This document shows positions 39,937 to 51,726 of a stretch of DNA of 59,428 nt, one piece after another (the stretch's first letter is position 1; each line of letters starts with the position of its first letter). The DNA comes from Acidimicrobiia bacterium (GTDB taxonomy: Bacteria; Actinomycetota; Acidimicrobiia; Acidimicrobiales; AC-14). The notes under the pieces were generated by a model. That model searched no databases, was not told the DNA's origin, and was given only the letters and a program-made list of their open reading frames with translations. Made by a program: the position numbers and the translations under genes. The stretch covers positions 1 to 59,428 of the forward strand of contig JAHFUR010000025.1 in the NCBI GenBank assembly GCA_023264995.1. Reading direction: 5' to 3'.

Positions 39937-41061
39937 TCAGCCCCGGCTGGCCAGCAGGGGGACCAGCATCTCGGCCGGCGTCAACGACCCGTGCCGGCAG
40001 CGCATCCACTGCTCCCCCGGGTCGGCGGGGTCGAGAAGGGCGATGGCGTCCCGGGCCACGATCGCCACGTCGCCCAGGCGCTCGGCGACATGGGGCGCCA
40101 GCGGCCCACCGAACCAGCCCTCGGCGACGGCCTCGGCCCGGGCCCGCACCCACGCCACGCCGTCGTAGTGGCGGTGGGCGGCGGCCGTCAGCCGGTCGAG
40201 GGCCCCGGGCCGGGCGTGGAGCCACCGGAAACGGCCCTCCCCCGAGAGCAGGTCGGTCAGGTCGGCCACCTCGGGGTGCAGGGTGACAACGCGGTCACCG
40301 ACGTCGACCTGGCCATGGTCGGACACGACCACGAGCGCAGCGCCGGCCGGGAGCACGCCGATCAGGTCGTGGACCAGGCGGTCGGCAGCCACCACCTCGG
40401 CGTCGTAGGTGGGCCCGAACCCGAACTCGTGGGCCACCTTGTCGACACCGTCGTAGTAGGCGTAGACGAACCGCTCGCCGTCGCGCAACAGCGCGGCCAC
40501 GGTGGCGACGATGGTGGAGGGCATGCGCCAGCCGTAGAGGCGGCCCCCGGCCATGTGGGCCCGGGTGAAGCCCGACTCGGCCACGTCGGCCCGGGTGACG
40601 ACCGGCGGCTTGACCCCGGCGAAGGGAGCGAGGGGCTGGAAGCCCTCCGGTGGGATCTCGCTGCGGGCGTCCCCGTCGCCGGTCTTCCAGCGCAGGACGT
40701 TGAGGACCCGGTGACCCTCGACCCTCATCCGGTACCCGACGATCCCGTGGGTCGCCGGCGGGGCACCGACGGTGATGGTGGTGAGGGCGACCGCGGTGGT
40801 GGACGGCGCCACGGTGGTGATCGGGCCGCCGGCCATGGCGTTCATGGTCGGGGCCAGCCCGGGCCGCTCCTTGAGCTGGGCCCAGCCCAGGCCGTCGAGC
40901 ACGAGGAGGACGACCTGGTTGGCGCCGACCGCGGGCTGCGGCAGCCACGCCGGCAGCGGTGCGGGTGGGGCGTAGCGGCCGCTCCGGGTGGCGGCGGCGA
41001 CCACCTGGTCGATGCAGGCACCGCCGTAGTCCGGCAGGGTTGGCTGGTCGCTGTCCCCCAT
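39937..41061 (-). CDS. Alkaline-phosphatase-superfamily phosphodiesterase (nucleotide pyrophosphatase-like)
   Basis: 374 residues. The metal-binding first aspartate is in VVLLVLDGLGW, the nucleophile threonine in VAPSTTAVALTTI, and further metal ligands in YAYYDGVDKVAHEFGFG (D and H) and ALVVVSDHGQVDV (D-H-G). This matches the type I phosphodiesterase / nucleotide pyrophosphatase family. No signal peptide is seen. TAGTTT (41076..41071) lies just before the ATG, so the mRNA is nearly leaderless. It is divergent from the Rrf2 regulator. Confidence 0.87.
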   Translation of the reverse strand: MGDSDQPTLPDYGGACIDQVVAAATRSGRYAPPAPLPAWLPQPAVGANQVVLLVLDGLGWAQLKERPGLAPTMNAMAGGPITTVAPSTTAVALTTITVGAPPATHGIVGYRMRVEGHRVLNVLRWKTGDGDARSEIPPEGFQPLAPFAGVKPPVVTRADVAESGFTRAHMAGGRLYGWRMPSTIVATVAALLRDGERFVYAYYDGVDKVAHEFGFGPTYDAEVVAADRLVHDLIGVLPAGAALVVVSDHGQVDVGDRVVTLHPEVADLTDLLSGEGRFRWLHARPGALDRLTAAAHRHYDGVAWVRARAEAVAEGWFGGPLAPHVAERLGDVAIVARDAIALLDPADPGEQWMRCRHGSLTPAEMLVPLLASRG

Positions 41062-41070
41062 CGGCCGCTC

Positions 41071-41115
41071 AAACTAGACCGCCTCCACCCGCAGCCGCCG
41101 CAGCCGCCGTACAGT
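41071..41115. promoter_or_regulatory. Divergent promoters of the phosphodiesterase and Rrf2 genes
   Basis: Minus strand: TAGTTT (41076..41071), 9 nt before ATG 41061. Plus strand: TACAGT (41110..41115), 7 nt before GTG 41123. Each has no Shine-Dalgarno sequence. The region is 61 bp and no clear palindrome is seen. Confidence 0.45.
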
Positions 41116-41122
41116 GGTGGCC

Positions 41123-41650
41123 GTGAAGGTGTCCACGAGAGGCGACTACGCGAGCCGGGCGCTGCTTTCCTTGGCCCTGCACGCCGACGGGGCCCGGCCC
41201 ACGTCGGTGCGCGACATCGCCGAGCGCACCGGCCTGCCCCAGCCCTACCTGGAGCAGATCCTCCTCGCCCTCAAGGGCGCCGGCCTGGTCCGCTCGAAGC
41301 GGGGCGTCGGCGGGGGCTACGTGCTGGCCCGCCCTCCCGCCGAACTGACCCTGAGCCAGATCGTCAGCGCGGTCGACGGCCCCATCGTGGCCGGCGACTT
41401 CGGCGAGCCCCACCAGAACGGGGCCTGCAGCCACGAGGGCCAGTGCGTCCTCCTGTCGGTGTGGGCCGACGTCGGCGAGCACATGCGCCAGCACCTCGAC
41501 TCCTTCACCCTGGCCGACATGGTGTCCCGGTCACGGGGCCAGGGCCCGAGCGGCCCGCGAAGCGGGAGACAGGGCCCCGTGGCGGCGCCCGTCGCCGACT
41601 TCGTCGAGGAGCCCGCCGACCTGCGGGTGGGCCAAACCATCTCCGGCTGA
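41123..41650 (+). CDS. Rrf2 family transcription regulator
   Basis: 175 residues with the winged-helix signature STRGDYASRALLSLALHADG, TSVRDIAERTGLPQPYLEQILLALKGAGLVRSKRGVGGGYVLARPP. The sensing region has only two cysteines (GACSHEGQC); Fe-S-binding IscR/NsrR types have three, so cluster binding is doubtful. GTG 41123 is chosen by its -10 spacing over the two GTGs just upstream. It may regulate the divergent phosphodiesterase or itself. Confidence 0.88.
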   Translation: MKVSTRGDYASRALLSLALHADGARPTSVRDIAERTGLPQPYLEQILLALKGAGLVRSKRGVGGGYVLARPPAELTLSQIVSAVDGPIVAGDFGEPHQNGACSHEGQCVLLSVWADVGEHMRQHLDSFTLADMVSRSRGQGPSGPRSGRQGPVAAPVADFVEEPADLRVGQTISG

Positions 41651-41702
41651 GCGGGGCGTTCCTTCACGTCGCAATCGTCGCGGCATCACTACGGTGCGCG
41701 GC

Positions 41703-42350
41703 ATGGGGATTGCCATGGAGTTGGTCCCGCCGGCGCTCACCGTCGACCCGGGGCACCTGGGCAGCATGAAGGTCCACCTCACCAACAGCGGCCCGGATGC
41801 CTGCGAGGTGGCAGTGGAGCTCCCGCAGGGCGACCGTGACTGGTCGTGGGTGCACCCCGAGTCGTGCTCGGTCACCCCGGGCGAGGAGGTGGTGGTGGCC
41901 GTGTACTTCAAGCCCCGGCTCGGCCCGCACCCCACGGCCGGCCCCCACAGGGTCGACATCGTGGCCCGCGCCGCCGCCGGCTCGGTCGAGGGCCAGGGCA
42001 CGGTGGAGGTCGGGCCGTTCGTCGACGCGGTGGGCACGCTCCACCCGATGGTGGCCTACGACCCGATGGGCGCGTCCTACACGTTCGACCTCGAGAACCG
42101 GGGCAACGTGGCCGTCTCGGCCGCGCTCAGCACCGACGACCCCTCCGGTGACCTGCAGGTGGAGGTGGCCCCGCCCCGGGTCAGCGCCGAGCCGGGCCAG
42201 ACCACCACGGCAACCGTACGGGTCCACGCCCGCAAGAAGCTCAAGAAGGGCGAGCACACCTACCGGGTGTGCGTGCTGGCCAAGGTCGACGGCGGTTCCG
42301 ACCTGCGGATCGAGGGTGCCTTCCGCCAGCAGGGCGTGAAGGGGCGCTAG
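41703..42350 (+). CDS. Immunoglobulin-like beta-sandwich protein, unknown
   Basis: 215 residues made of two beta-sandwich domains of Ig/CARDB type: MELVPPALTVDPGHLGSMKVHLTNSGPDACEVAVEL then PHRVDIVARA, and YTFDLENRGNVAVSAALSTDDPSG then QTTTATVRVHARKKLKKGEHTYRVCV. There is no signal peptide or membrane helix, so it is cytoplasmic or exported by another route. No enzyme motif. Unknown role. It may share the direction of the Rrf2 gene, 52 bp upstream. Confidence 0.62.
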   Translation: MGIAMELVPPALTVDPGHLGSMKVHLTNSGPDACEVAVELPQGDRDWSWVHPESCSVTPGEEVVVAVYFKPRLGPHPTAGPHRVDIVARAAAGSVEGQGTVEVGPFVDAVGTLHPMVAYDPMGASYTFDLENRGNVAVSAALSTDDPSGDLQVEVAPPRVSAEPGQTTTATVRVHARKKLKKGEHTYRVCVLAKVDGGSDLRIEGAFRQQGVKGR

Positions 42351-42351
42351 G

Positions 42352-43131
42352 TCAGCCCGGGCGCATGGCCGGGTCGTTGGCCGTCGCCACTTCTTCGGGC
42401 CGCAGGCCCCGGTAGAGCGCGTCGGCGCCCGGCGACGCCGTGCCGGCCACGTCGACCAGTCGGACCTCGGGCCGGGCGGCCAGCGCCTTCAGCGCCGCCG
42501 CCGGCGCCCGGACGACGAAGCCGAAGACCAGGGTGGAATCGGGGGCGAAGCCCTTGACGGCCTTGTCGAGGCGGGCCACCTCGGCGGTGTAGAACGCCTT
42601 GAACCCGGCGTCGGTGACGGTGGGGATCAGCTTCTTGATCTCGTCACGCTCGGCCGCCGTGGCCGCCGTCTGGGTCTTCGACCACTCGGCCAGGTCGCCG
42701 GCGACAACCGCCGGAGCGATCCCCGGCGGGGCGACCAGCAGGGCCATGACCGTCGCCGTGCCGGCGAGGGCCTTGGCCTGCGCCGGGGTGGAGTACTTGG
42801 CCAGGGACACCACCGCCACCCGGTCGTCGGCCACGGAGGCGAGCGCGGCCTTGCGGGCCGAGACGTAGCCGGTCAGCTCGGTCCCTGCCGCGGGGCCGAC
42901 GGCCACCGGCGCCGGCAGCGTGGTCACCGTCTCGACCGAGACCGGCGGGGTGGCGGCGGTCGGCTTCACGTCGTTGTTGTGGACGGCGACCAGGCTGGCG
43001 AAGACCGTGACCGCCAGGACGGCGATGAAGAGGGCCACGGCCAGGAAGCGCAATGTCCGCCGGGCGGCCCGCTCGTCTCGGTCGTCGCCGGCCTGGACGG
43101 GCTCGGCCCGGGTGTCACTGTAGGGGTACAA
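42352..43131 (-). CDS. Single-pass membrane protein, unknown
   Basis: 259 residues. A short cytoplasmic N-terminus (RDERAARRTLR), one membrane helix (residues 28-50, RFLAVALFIAVLAVTVFASLV), and an extracellular domain rich in Ala, Val and Pro with VALASVADDRVAVVSLAKYST-like strands and VFGFVVRAPAAALKALAARPEVRLVDVAG. The last segment has ACT-like or anti-sigma-like strand-helix features, not assignable. TTG start (43131) overlapping the rluD-family stop by 17 bp. Confidence 0.62.
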   Translation of the reverse strand: MYPYSDTRAEPVQAGDDRDERAARRTLRFLAVALFIAVLAVTVFASLVAVHNNDVKPTAATPPVSVETVTTLPAPVAVGPAAGTELTGYVSARKAALASVADDRVAVVSLAKYSTPAQAKALAGTATVMALLVAPPGIAPAVVAGDLAEWSKTQTAATAAERDEIKKLIPTVTDAGFKAFYTAEVARLDKAVKGFAPDSTLVFGFVVRAPAAALKALAARPEVRLVDVAGTASPGADALYRGLRPEEVATANDPAMRPG

Positions 43132-44050
43132 GCACGGCCTCCAGGTCGGCGGGCAGTGGGGACTCGAACTGGCAGCGCTCCCCCGTCGCCGGGTGGTCGA
43201 ACGCCAATTGGGCGGCGTGCAGGAACGGGCGGCCGACCGGCACGCTGGGGCGGCCGCCGCCGTAGCGGCTGTCGCCCACCACAGGATGGCCGATGGCGGC
43301 CAGGTGGACGCGCACCTGGTGGGTCCGGCCCGTCTCGAGCTTGCACTCGACCAGGGTGAGGGCGGCCGGCTCGGCGAAGCGGGCCAGCACCCGGTAGTGG
43401 GTGCGGGCCGGGCGACCGCCGGCCACGACGGCCATACGGGTACGGTCGTTTGCCCGCCGGCCGACCGGGGCGTCGACCACGCCGGCGTCGGTCTCGAAGT
43501 CGCCGACGGCCAGGGCCAGGTACCGCCGGTCGACGGTGCGGGCGGCCAGCTGGGCGACGAGGGACTCGTACGCCAACGGCGAGCGGGCCACGACGAGCAG
43601 GCCTGACGTCCCCTTGTCGAGGCGGTGGACGATGCCGGGCCGGGCCGGGTCGCCAGTGCCGGCGATGTCGGGGAACCGGCCGAGCAGGGCCTGGGCCAGC
43701 GTACCGGTGGACCGCCCGGCCCCAGGGTGGACGACGAGGCCGGCGGGCTTGTCGACCACGATCACGTGGTCGTCGACGTGGGCCAGAGCCAGGTCGTCGC
43801 CACCGGCCTCGCCGGCCAGGGCGGTGGCGGCCTTGGCCCCAGGCAGCACGACGGCCAGCTCCTGGCCGGCGACCACCCGCCGGGCGCGGGTCACCATGGG
43901 CAAGCCGTCGAGCTGGACCGCGCCCGAGGCGATCAGCTCGGTGGCCTCGGAGCGGGGCAGGTCCCAGATCAGGCAGAGCACCCGGTCGAGGCGCTCGCCG
44001 TCGAGGGTCGGCGGGATGGGCAGGCGCTGCGCCTCGGGGGCGGCGCTCAC
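43115..44050 (-). CDS. RluA/RluD-family 23S rRNA pseudouridine synthase
   Basis: 311 residues. An S4-like N-terminal domain ([34 protein letters not shown]) is followed by the catalytic domain with [31 protein letters not shown] (catalytic aspartate in HRLD) and [22 protein letters not shown]. It isomerises uridines in 23S rRNA. GTG 44050 overlaps the lspA stop (GTGA), which excludes the longer frame to 44428. Confidence 0.92.
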   Translation of the reverse strand: MSAAPEAQRLPIPPTLDGERLDRVLCLIWDLPRSEATELIASGAVQLDGLPMVTRARRVVAGQELAVVLPGAKAATALAGEAGGDDLALAHVDDHVIVVDKPAGLVVHPGAGRSTGTLAQALLGRFPDIAGTGDPARPGIVHRLDKGTSGLLVVARSPLAYESLVAQLAARTVDRRYLALAVGDFETDAGVVDAPVGRRANDRTRMAVVAGGRPARTHYRVLARFAEPAALTLVECKLETGRTHQVRVHLAAIGHPVVGDSRYGGGRPSVPVGRPFLHAAQLAFDHPATGERCQFESPLPADLEAVLVPLQ

Positions 44051-44610
44051 TCCCGCGCCCGGCTGGCCAACAGCAGCAGGATGCACCCGACCGTGATCGC
44101 CGCGTCGGCCAGGTTGAACACGGGCCAGAACCGGAAGTCGACGAAGTCCACGACCGCGCCGCGAAGGAACCCGGGCGAGCGGAACACCCGGTCGACGACG
44201 TTGCCAAACGCACCGCCGAGCACCAGGCCGAGGGCGATGGCCGTGGGGACCTTGGCGCTGGCCGACCCGACGGTGACCATCACGACCACCAGGACCAGGG
44301 CACCGACGGCCAGGAAGGGCACGAACGCCCCGCCCAGGCCGAAGGCCGCCGCCTTGTTGTGGACGAGAGCGAACCGGACCGGTCCGACGATGCGCACCGG
44401 CCCGTCGGCCAGGGCCGACATGGCCCATTGCTTGGTGAGGGCGTCGAGCACCAGGACCGCGCCCGCCACTGCCGCGACCAGGCCGGTGCGGCGCCGGGGG
44501 TCGGGGCGCGCCGGCTCGGCAGGGGCCGGCCCGCCTTGCTCGCGGGGCCGGCCGGCGGTGTCAGCGACGCGACAGCCCTCCGCTCTTGCAGGCCACGCAC
44601 AGGGCCGCAT
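44047..44610 (-). CDS. lspA: Lipoprotein signal peptidase
   Basis: About 187 residues. Four membrane helices and the two catalytic aspartates in GNVVDRVFR and [11 protein letters not shown], plus the [10 protein letters not shown] motif, identify prolipoprotein signal peptidase II, which cleaves before the lipobox cysteine of the many lipoproteins in this window. The start is unclear: no ATG/GTG follows the DksA-like stop before the first helix. ATG 44610, inside the DksA-like gene, is taken. GTG 44469 would cut into the first helix. Confidence 0.85.
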   Translation of the reverse strand: MRPCAWPARAEGCRVADTAGRPREQGGPAPAEPARPDPRRRTGLVAAVAGAVLVLDALTKQWAMSALADGPVRIVGPVRFALVHNKAAAFGLGGAFVPFLAVGALVLVVVMVTVGSASAKVPTAIALGLVLGGAFGNVVDRVFRSPGFLRGAVVDFVDFRFWPVFNLADAAITVGCILLLLASRARE

Positions 44611-45028
44611 AGGGGAGGGCCTTGAGCCGGGCCTTGGGGATGGGGTTCCCGCAGCGCTCGCACACGCCGTAGGTGCCGGCGTCCATCTTGGCCAGGGCAT
44701 GGTCGATCTCGTCGACGGCGGCCCGGGCCTGGGCGCTGAGGGCCAGGTCGCGCTCGCGCTCGACGTTGAGGGTGTCGCCCTCGCCGGACTCCTCGTCGAA
44801 CTGGATATCGCCCGGCTCCATGTCCTCAGCCAGCATCTCGGCCTCGAGGCGCAGCGACTCGGCCGCCTCGACGTAGTTGGCCCGCTCGGTGACCAGCTCG
44901 GCCCGCTGCTCGGCCAGGAACCGGTCGACGGCGGGCGCGTGACCGCCGTCCTTCGCCGCCGCCTTGGTTGACGGCTCAGCCTTCGTTGACTGCTCAGCGG
45001 GTACTGCTTTCGTGGTTCTCGGCATCAC
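44561..45028 (-). CDS. DksA/TraR-family zinc-finger protein
   Basis: 155 residues with a Lys/Ala-rich N-terminus, a coiled-coil with acidic tip ([30 protein letters not shown]), the conserved DQ-like loop (DALAK), and a C-terminal C-x2-C...C-x2-C zinc finger ([28 protein letters not shown]). Such proteins bind RNA polymerase through its secondary channel and shift promoter choice, with ppGpp in some relatives. It overlaps the probable lspA start and shares its operon. DksA-like proteins in actinobacteria are often named RbpA/CarD-like, but the zinc motif favours the DksA/TraR family. Confidence 0.85.
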   Translation of the reverse strand: MMPRTTKAVPAEQSTKAEPSTKAAAKDGGHAPAVDRFLAEQRAELVTERANYVEAAESLRLEAEMLAEDMEPGDIQFDEESGEGDTLNVERERDLALSAQARAAVDEIDHALAKMDAGTYGVCERCGNPIPKARLKALPYAALCVACKSGGLSRR

Positions 45029-45070
45029 AACCGCTCCTGGAGCGAGATTGGGATGTGATCCTAGTCCGGA

Positions 45071-45454
45071 TCAGACTCCTGGGCGGGGCTGCCGGGGCTC
45101 CGGGCCGGTCGTGGCGCTGGCGCCGGGGCGGGCGCCGCCGGCCGACACCCGCTCGAGCTGGGTCCGGAACCCGTCGAGGTCGAGACCGGTGAGCTTGAAC
45201 TGCTTGGCCCGGCTGCCGGCGCCGCCGGCCAGCTCCACCTGGGCCCGCTTCAGCCCGAACGTCTCCGCCAGCAGGTCGGCGCAGGCCTCGTTGGCCCGCC
45301 CGCCCTCGGGCACGGCCGCCACCCGCACCTTGAGCGCCGCCCCGTGCCGGCCGACGACCGCGGACCGGCCGGCGCCCGGCTGGACGTGCACGGCCAGGAC
45401 GACTGCATCGTCACCCTCGGCGCGGTAGAGATCGCCGATGTGCGACGTGGGCAT
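45071..45454 (-). CDS. DUF167/YggU family protein
   Basis: 127 residues. The small YggU fold is clear: VVLAVHVQPGAGRSAVVGRHGAALKVRVAAVPEGGRANEACADLLAETFGL, then VELAGGAGSRAKQFKL. Function unknown; the family is often next to yggT/proC genes. A 28-residue Pro/Gly tail (GPEPRQPRPGV) extends the C-terminus. ATG 45454 was chosen as the frame before it is non-conserved. Confidence 0.85.
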   Translation of the reverse strand: MPTSHIGDLYRAEGDDAVVLAVHVQPGAGRSAVVGRHGAALKVRVAAVPEGGRANEACADLLAETFGLKRAQVELAGGAGSRAKQFKLTGLDLDGFRTQLERVSAGGARPGASATTGPEPRQPRPGV

Positions 45455-45559
45455 AGCATCGACCCTAGTGCCTGCCTGGCCGGCGCCGGTCAGCCCGGAT
45501 CGATCTGGCGGCACTGACGGTCCAATAGGCACGCAGGTGCAGCCAGAACGAATGGACGG

Positions 45560-45586
45560 GGGCGCGGGAGCGCCCTGGCTTACTGT
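45560..45586 (+). promoter_or_regulatory. ileS promoter with adjacent hairpin
   Basis: TACTGT (45581..45586) ends 5 nt before ATG 45592, which points to a leaderless mRNA. Upstream, GGGCGC-GGGA-GCGCCC (45560..45575) is a perfect inverted repeat over the -35 region, a candidate operator. No T-box sequence (TGGNACCGCG) was found. Confidence 0.4.
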
Positions 45587-45591
45587 TGACC

Positions 45592-48690
<3,099 letters not shown>

Positions 48691-48724
48691 GCCCGGAAGG
48701 CCGGCGGGCGGGCCGCGCCGCGGG

Positions 48725-50020
48725 CTAGGGCCGCTTGGCCGCCCGGGCCTTCTTCACTGCCGCCTTCATCGGCGTGGGCTCGGCCGCTGGGGCGGCCGCC
48801 TTGCGGGCCGGGGCCTTGCGGGCCGCGGCCGCCTTCTTGACGGCTTCCTTCATCGGCGTGGTGGCCGGCGCCGCCGGCGCGACCTTGCGGGCCGCGGTCT
48901 TCCGGGCCGCGGGGGCCTTGGCTGCCGGCGCCTTGGTGCTCGCCGCCTTGCGCGCCGGGGCGGGCCGGGCCGGGGCCGCGGCGGGCATCGGCATGGCCCG
49001 GCTTGACCGGGCAGCCAGGCGGTCGACCCGGTCGAGGATGGTGCCGCGGGCCCGGCCCTGCTGTTCGCGAGCGCGGACCTGGGCCAGCTCGCCGGCGTCG
49101 AGGTCGCTCAGGCGGGGCAGGATCTGGCCGACGGTCAGCGTGTCGTAGCCACTGATCGGGAAGTCGCCGGCCGGTGCCACCAGCTCGTCGACATCGTCGT
49201 CGAGCTCGGCGTCCTCGTCGTCGTCGTCCTCGTCGGCAAAGGCGTCGGCGACCTCGAGCTCGTCGTCGGCCTCCTCGTCGTCCTCGTCATCCTGGGCCAC
49301 GACCGGCTCATCGCCGTCGTCGGAGCCCCAGTCGTCGTCGTCGACCGCCCACGCCGGCTCGGCCTTGGCCGCCAGCAGGGTGTCGACCCGGCTCAGGATG
49401 GTGAAGCGGTTCTTGCCGGCCGTCTCCCGGTCGCGCACCGCCTCGAGCTGGCTGCGGTCGAGCGGGCCCAACTGGCGGAGCAGGTCGGTGGCCCGCTGCT
49501 GGTCGTAGCCGGCGATGGGGAAGTCGTCATCGTCGTCGCCCCCGACGGCGGGCATGGCCATGGTGACCGGGCCGTCATCGTCGGCCGCAGGCCCGTCCGC
49601 GCTGCCGGCGGACCGGCCCCGCAACCGGCCGAGCAGGGCGGTGCCGGCGGCCTTGTTGGCCGCGCTGTCCGACGCCACTGGCACCTGCGCCGACGCCGAC
49701 GCCGTAGCCGGCGGCGTGAACGTGGGCGGGGGCGCCGGCACGCTGGCCGACGGGTAGGTGCTGGTGGTGGCCGGCTCGGCCCCGAACGACCCGACGGAGG
49801 CGGGCACGGGTGGTGCCGATGCCGGCGCCGAGAAGGGGCGCCCGACCGGCGCCGCCTTGGGCTCGGGCCGACCGCGCAGCACAGCCACGGCGAGCACGAC
49901 GCCGGCCAGCACGCTACAGCCGATCGACAGGTAGATGAGAGTCAGTCCCGACTGCAGGAGCCCGACGACAAGCGTCACTGCAGCAGCCAGGACGAGCACG
50001 AAGCTCACCAGAACCAACAC
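48725..50020 (-). CDS. Membrane protein with two tandem DUF8129-like repeats and a basic Lys/Ala tail
   Basis: 431 residues. The N-terminus has two membrane helices (residues 3-22, 27-48). A Pro/Ala/Ser linker leads to two copies of a helical repeat of about 50 residues: FPIAGYDQQRATDLLRQL ... TILSRVDTLL and FPISGYDTLTVGQILPRL ... TILDRVDRL. They are separated by a long Asp/Glu run (about residues 220-290). The C-terminal 110 residues are Ala/Lys/Arg/Pro-rich and histone H1-like. It occupies the site where DivIVA often lies. No named family is certain; a role in chromosome or pole organisation is only a guess. GC codon use matches neighbours. Confidence 0.72.
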   Translation of the reverse strand: MLVLVSFVLVLAAAVTLVVGLLQSGLTLIYLSIGCSVLAGVVLAVAVLRGRPEPKAAPVGRPFSAPASAPPVPASVGSFGAEPATTSTYPSASVPAPPPTFTPPATASASAQVPVASDSAANKAAGTALLGRLRGRSAGSADGPAADDDGPVTMAMPAVGGDDDDDFPIAGYDQQRATDLLRQLGPLDRSQLEAVRDRETAGKNRFTILSRVDTLLAAKAEPAWAVDDDDWGSDDGDEPVVAQDDEDDEEADDELEVADAFADEDDDDEDAELDDDVDELVAPAGDFPISGYDTLTVGQILPRLSDLDAGELAQVRAREQQGRARGTILDRVDRLAARSSRAMPMPAAAPARPAPARKAASTKAPAAKAPAARKTAARKVAPAAPATTPMKEAVKKAAAARKAPARKAAAPAAEPTPMKAAVKKARAAKRP

Positions 50021-50096
50021 GTCACCATCCCAATCTCTCTAGTACGACCGGGCGCATCCTAAACGCTGCGCTCCACCGCCCAACCCGGCAACGGTA

Positions 50097-50354
50097 CTAA
50101 CAGATGATGCCTTGCAGAATCGTGATCCCGAAGAACACCACGAGGGGCGACAGATCGAGCCCCATGCCACCCATCCCCATCGGCGGGATCACCCGGCGGA
50201 TCGGCGCCAGCACCGGCTCGGTGATGGAATAGAGGAACCCGTACACCGACGCCAACCCGGAGCCCGGGTTCACTGGGAACCACGAGAGGATGATCCGGGC
50301 GAACATCACGATCATGTAGGCCTGCAGGAGCCTGCAGAGGAGAGTCTGGATCAC
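50097..50354 (-). CDS. YggT family membrane protein
   Basis: 85 residues, two hydrophobic helices with the family marks LLQAYMIVMFARIILSWFP, YSITEPVLAPIRRVIPP and SPLVVFFGITILQ. YggT proteins sit next to sepF in most actinobacterial and cyanobacterial division clusters and are linked to septum placement or osmotic tolerance. GTG start, 1 bp after the sepF stop. Confidence 0.9.
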   Translation of the reverse strand: MIQTLLCRLLQAYMIVMFARIILSWFPVNPGSGLASVYGFLYSITEPVLAPIRRVIPPMGMGGMGLDLSPLVVFFGITILQGIIC

Positions 50355-50355
50355 G

Positions 50356-50985
50356 TCAGGAGCGGTACAAGCCGCGCTCTTGCAGGCGACGCTTCTCTTC
50401 CGGGGACACCTCGACGTTGGACGGCGTGAGCAGGAACACCTGGTCGGCCACCCGCTCCATGGCCCCGCCCAAGCCGTAGGTGAGGCCGGAGGAGAAGTCG
50501 ATCAAGCGGCGGGAAAGCTCGCGGTCGATCCCCTGGAGGTTCACGATCACTGGCTGGTTGGCCTTCAGCTTGTCTCCGATCTCCTGCGCGTCGTTGAACC
50601 CTACCGGCACGGTGACATGGACCTTGGCCGACTGGGGCTGCGTGAACGGCCGCACCACCGACGGCCGTGGCTGCACCGTGACCGCGCCGCTCCCGCCCAT
50701 GCTGTTCCCCATGCCGCTCCCTCCGAGGTTCCTGGGTTCGATGCTCCGCGAATCAGCGAGGCTCCGAGGTTCACTGCCATCGTCGCGGGGCAGCGTGCGC
50801 ACGCCCGTCGGCTCCGGGTCGTACATGTTGTCGGGCGGTTCGGCCATCATCCGCGTCCCACGGCGCAACGGCGGCGCCTGGGTCTGGGCCTGCGGGTGGG
50901 GCTCGTCGTAGGGCTCGTACTCCTCGTATTCCTCGTCATCGACCAAGCCCAAATAGACCATGGTCCTTCGCCAGATTGATGCCAT
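50356..50985 (-). CDS. sepF: Cell division protein SepF
   Basis: 209 residues. The N-terminal membrane-targeting helix (MASIWRRTMVYLGLVDDEEYE), a variable disordered linker and the C-terminal SepF dimer domain with KVHVTVPVGFNDAQEIGDKLKANQPVIVNLQ and RRLIDFSSGLTYGLGGAMERVADQVFLLTP. SepF tethers FtsZ to the membrane; in actinobacteria it is essential in place of FtsA. A strong AAGGAGG lies 7 nt before the ATG. Confidence 0.95.
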   Translation of the reverse strand: MASIWRRTMVYLGLVDDEEYEEYEPYDEPHPQAQTQAPPLRRGTRMMAEPPDNMYDPEPTGVRTLPRDDGSEPRSLADSRSIEPRNLGGSGMGNSMGGSGAVTVQPRPSVVRPFTQPQSAKVHVTVPVGFNDAQEIGDKLKANQPVIVNLQGIDRELSRRLIDFSSGLTYGLGGAMERVADQVFLLTPSNVEVSPEEKRRLQERGLYRS

Positions 50986-51012
50986 ACCCGTCGCCTCCTT
51001 GGCTTCCTGAGC

Positions 51013-51726
51013 CTATCGCCGCAACGTCGGCGCGACGGGCCGCGCCCCGAAAAGCCCGCGCCCGACCCGTACCATCGTCGACCCCTCCTCGACCGCCACA
51101 TCGAGGTCGTTCGTCATGCCCATCGAGCGCTCCACCAGGCCCAACTGGTCCGCCAGTTCAGTGACTCGCCGGAAGCCGGGGCGAGCCCGCTCGGGCGCGC
51201 CCGGAGGCCCGACGGCCATGAGGCCACGCACGTCGAGCCCCAGACCGTCGAGGCGCTCGACCAGCTCGGCGACATCGTCCGGGGCGCACCCGTTCCGGTC
51301 CAGAGAGGGCGCCGGCCCGCCCGGGGGGCCGCTGGGCAGGGTGCCCTCCCCTTCGTCGATGCGCACCTGGACGAGCACCTTGGCCCCCGGCGCCCGGCGG
51401 GCGATCTCCTCCCCCGCCGCCACCCGGTCGACGCCCTGCCACAGGTGCACGGCGGCGGCGATGGACCTCACCTTGTTGCGCTGGACATGGCCGAGGAAAT
51501 GCCACCGCCGGCCCTGGCCGGGCGACGCCTGCCACTTGTCGGCCAGCTCCTGGGCGTAGTTCTCCCCGACATCGGCCAACCCGGCGGCGGCGGCGGCCTC
51601 CACCGCGTCGACACCGAAACCCTTTGTGACCGCGACCACGGCAACCTCGTCGGGCAACCGGCCGGTGGCGGCAATGCGCTGGCGCACCTCGGCCAACCGG
51701 TCGGCCACCTGCATGGCGTCGATCAT
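51013..51726 (-). CDS. YggS/PLPBP pyridoxal-phosphate homeostasis protein
   Basis: 237 residues. The family signature VVAVTKGFGVDAVEAAAAAGLADVGENYAQE includes the PLP-binding lysine (T-K). The barrel continues with WHFLGHVQRNKVR, VLVQVRIDEGEG and SMGMTNDLDVAVEEGSTMVRVGRGLFG. It balances PLP and amino-acid pools. In this cluster position it is the usual neighbour of sepF. ATG 51726 overlaps the pgeF stop (ATGA). Confidence 0.92.
   Translation of the reverse strand: MIDAMQVADRLAEVRQRIAATGRLPDEVAVVAVTKGFGVDAVEAAAAAGLADVGENYAQELADKWQASPGQGRRWHFLGHVQRNKVRSIAAAVHLWQGVDRVAAGEEIARRAPGAKVLVQVRIDEGEGTLPSGPPGGPAPSLDRNGCAPDDVAELVERLDGLGLDVRGLMAVGPPGAPERARPGFRRVTELADQLGLVERSMGMTNDLDVAVEEGSTMVRVGRGLFGARPVAPTLRR

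Noticed and set aside
45455-45591. T-box riboswitch in front of ileS
   Set aside because: No TGGNACCGCG antiterminator sequence and only 137 bp with a -10 hexamer 5 nt before the ATG.
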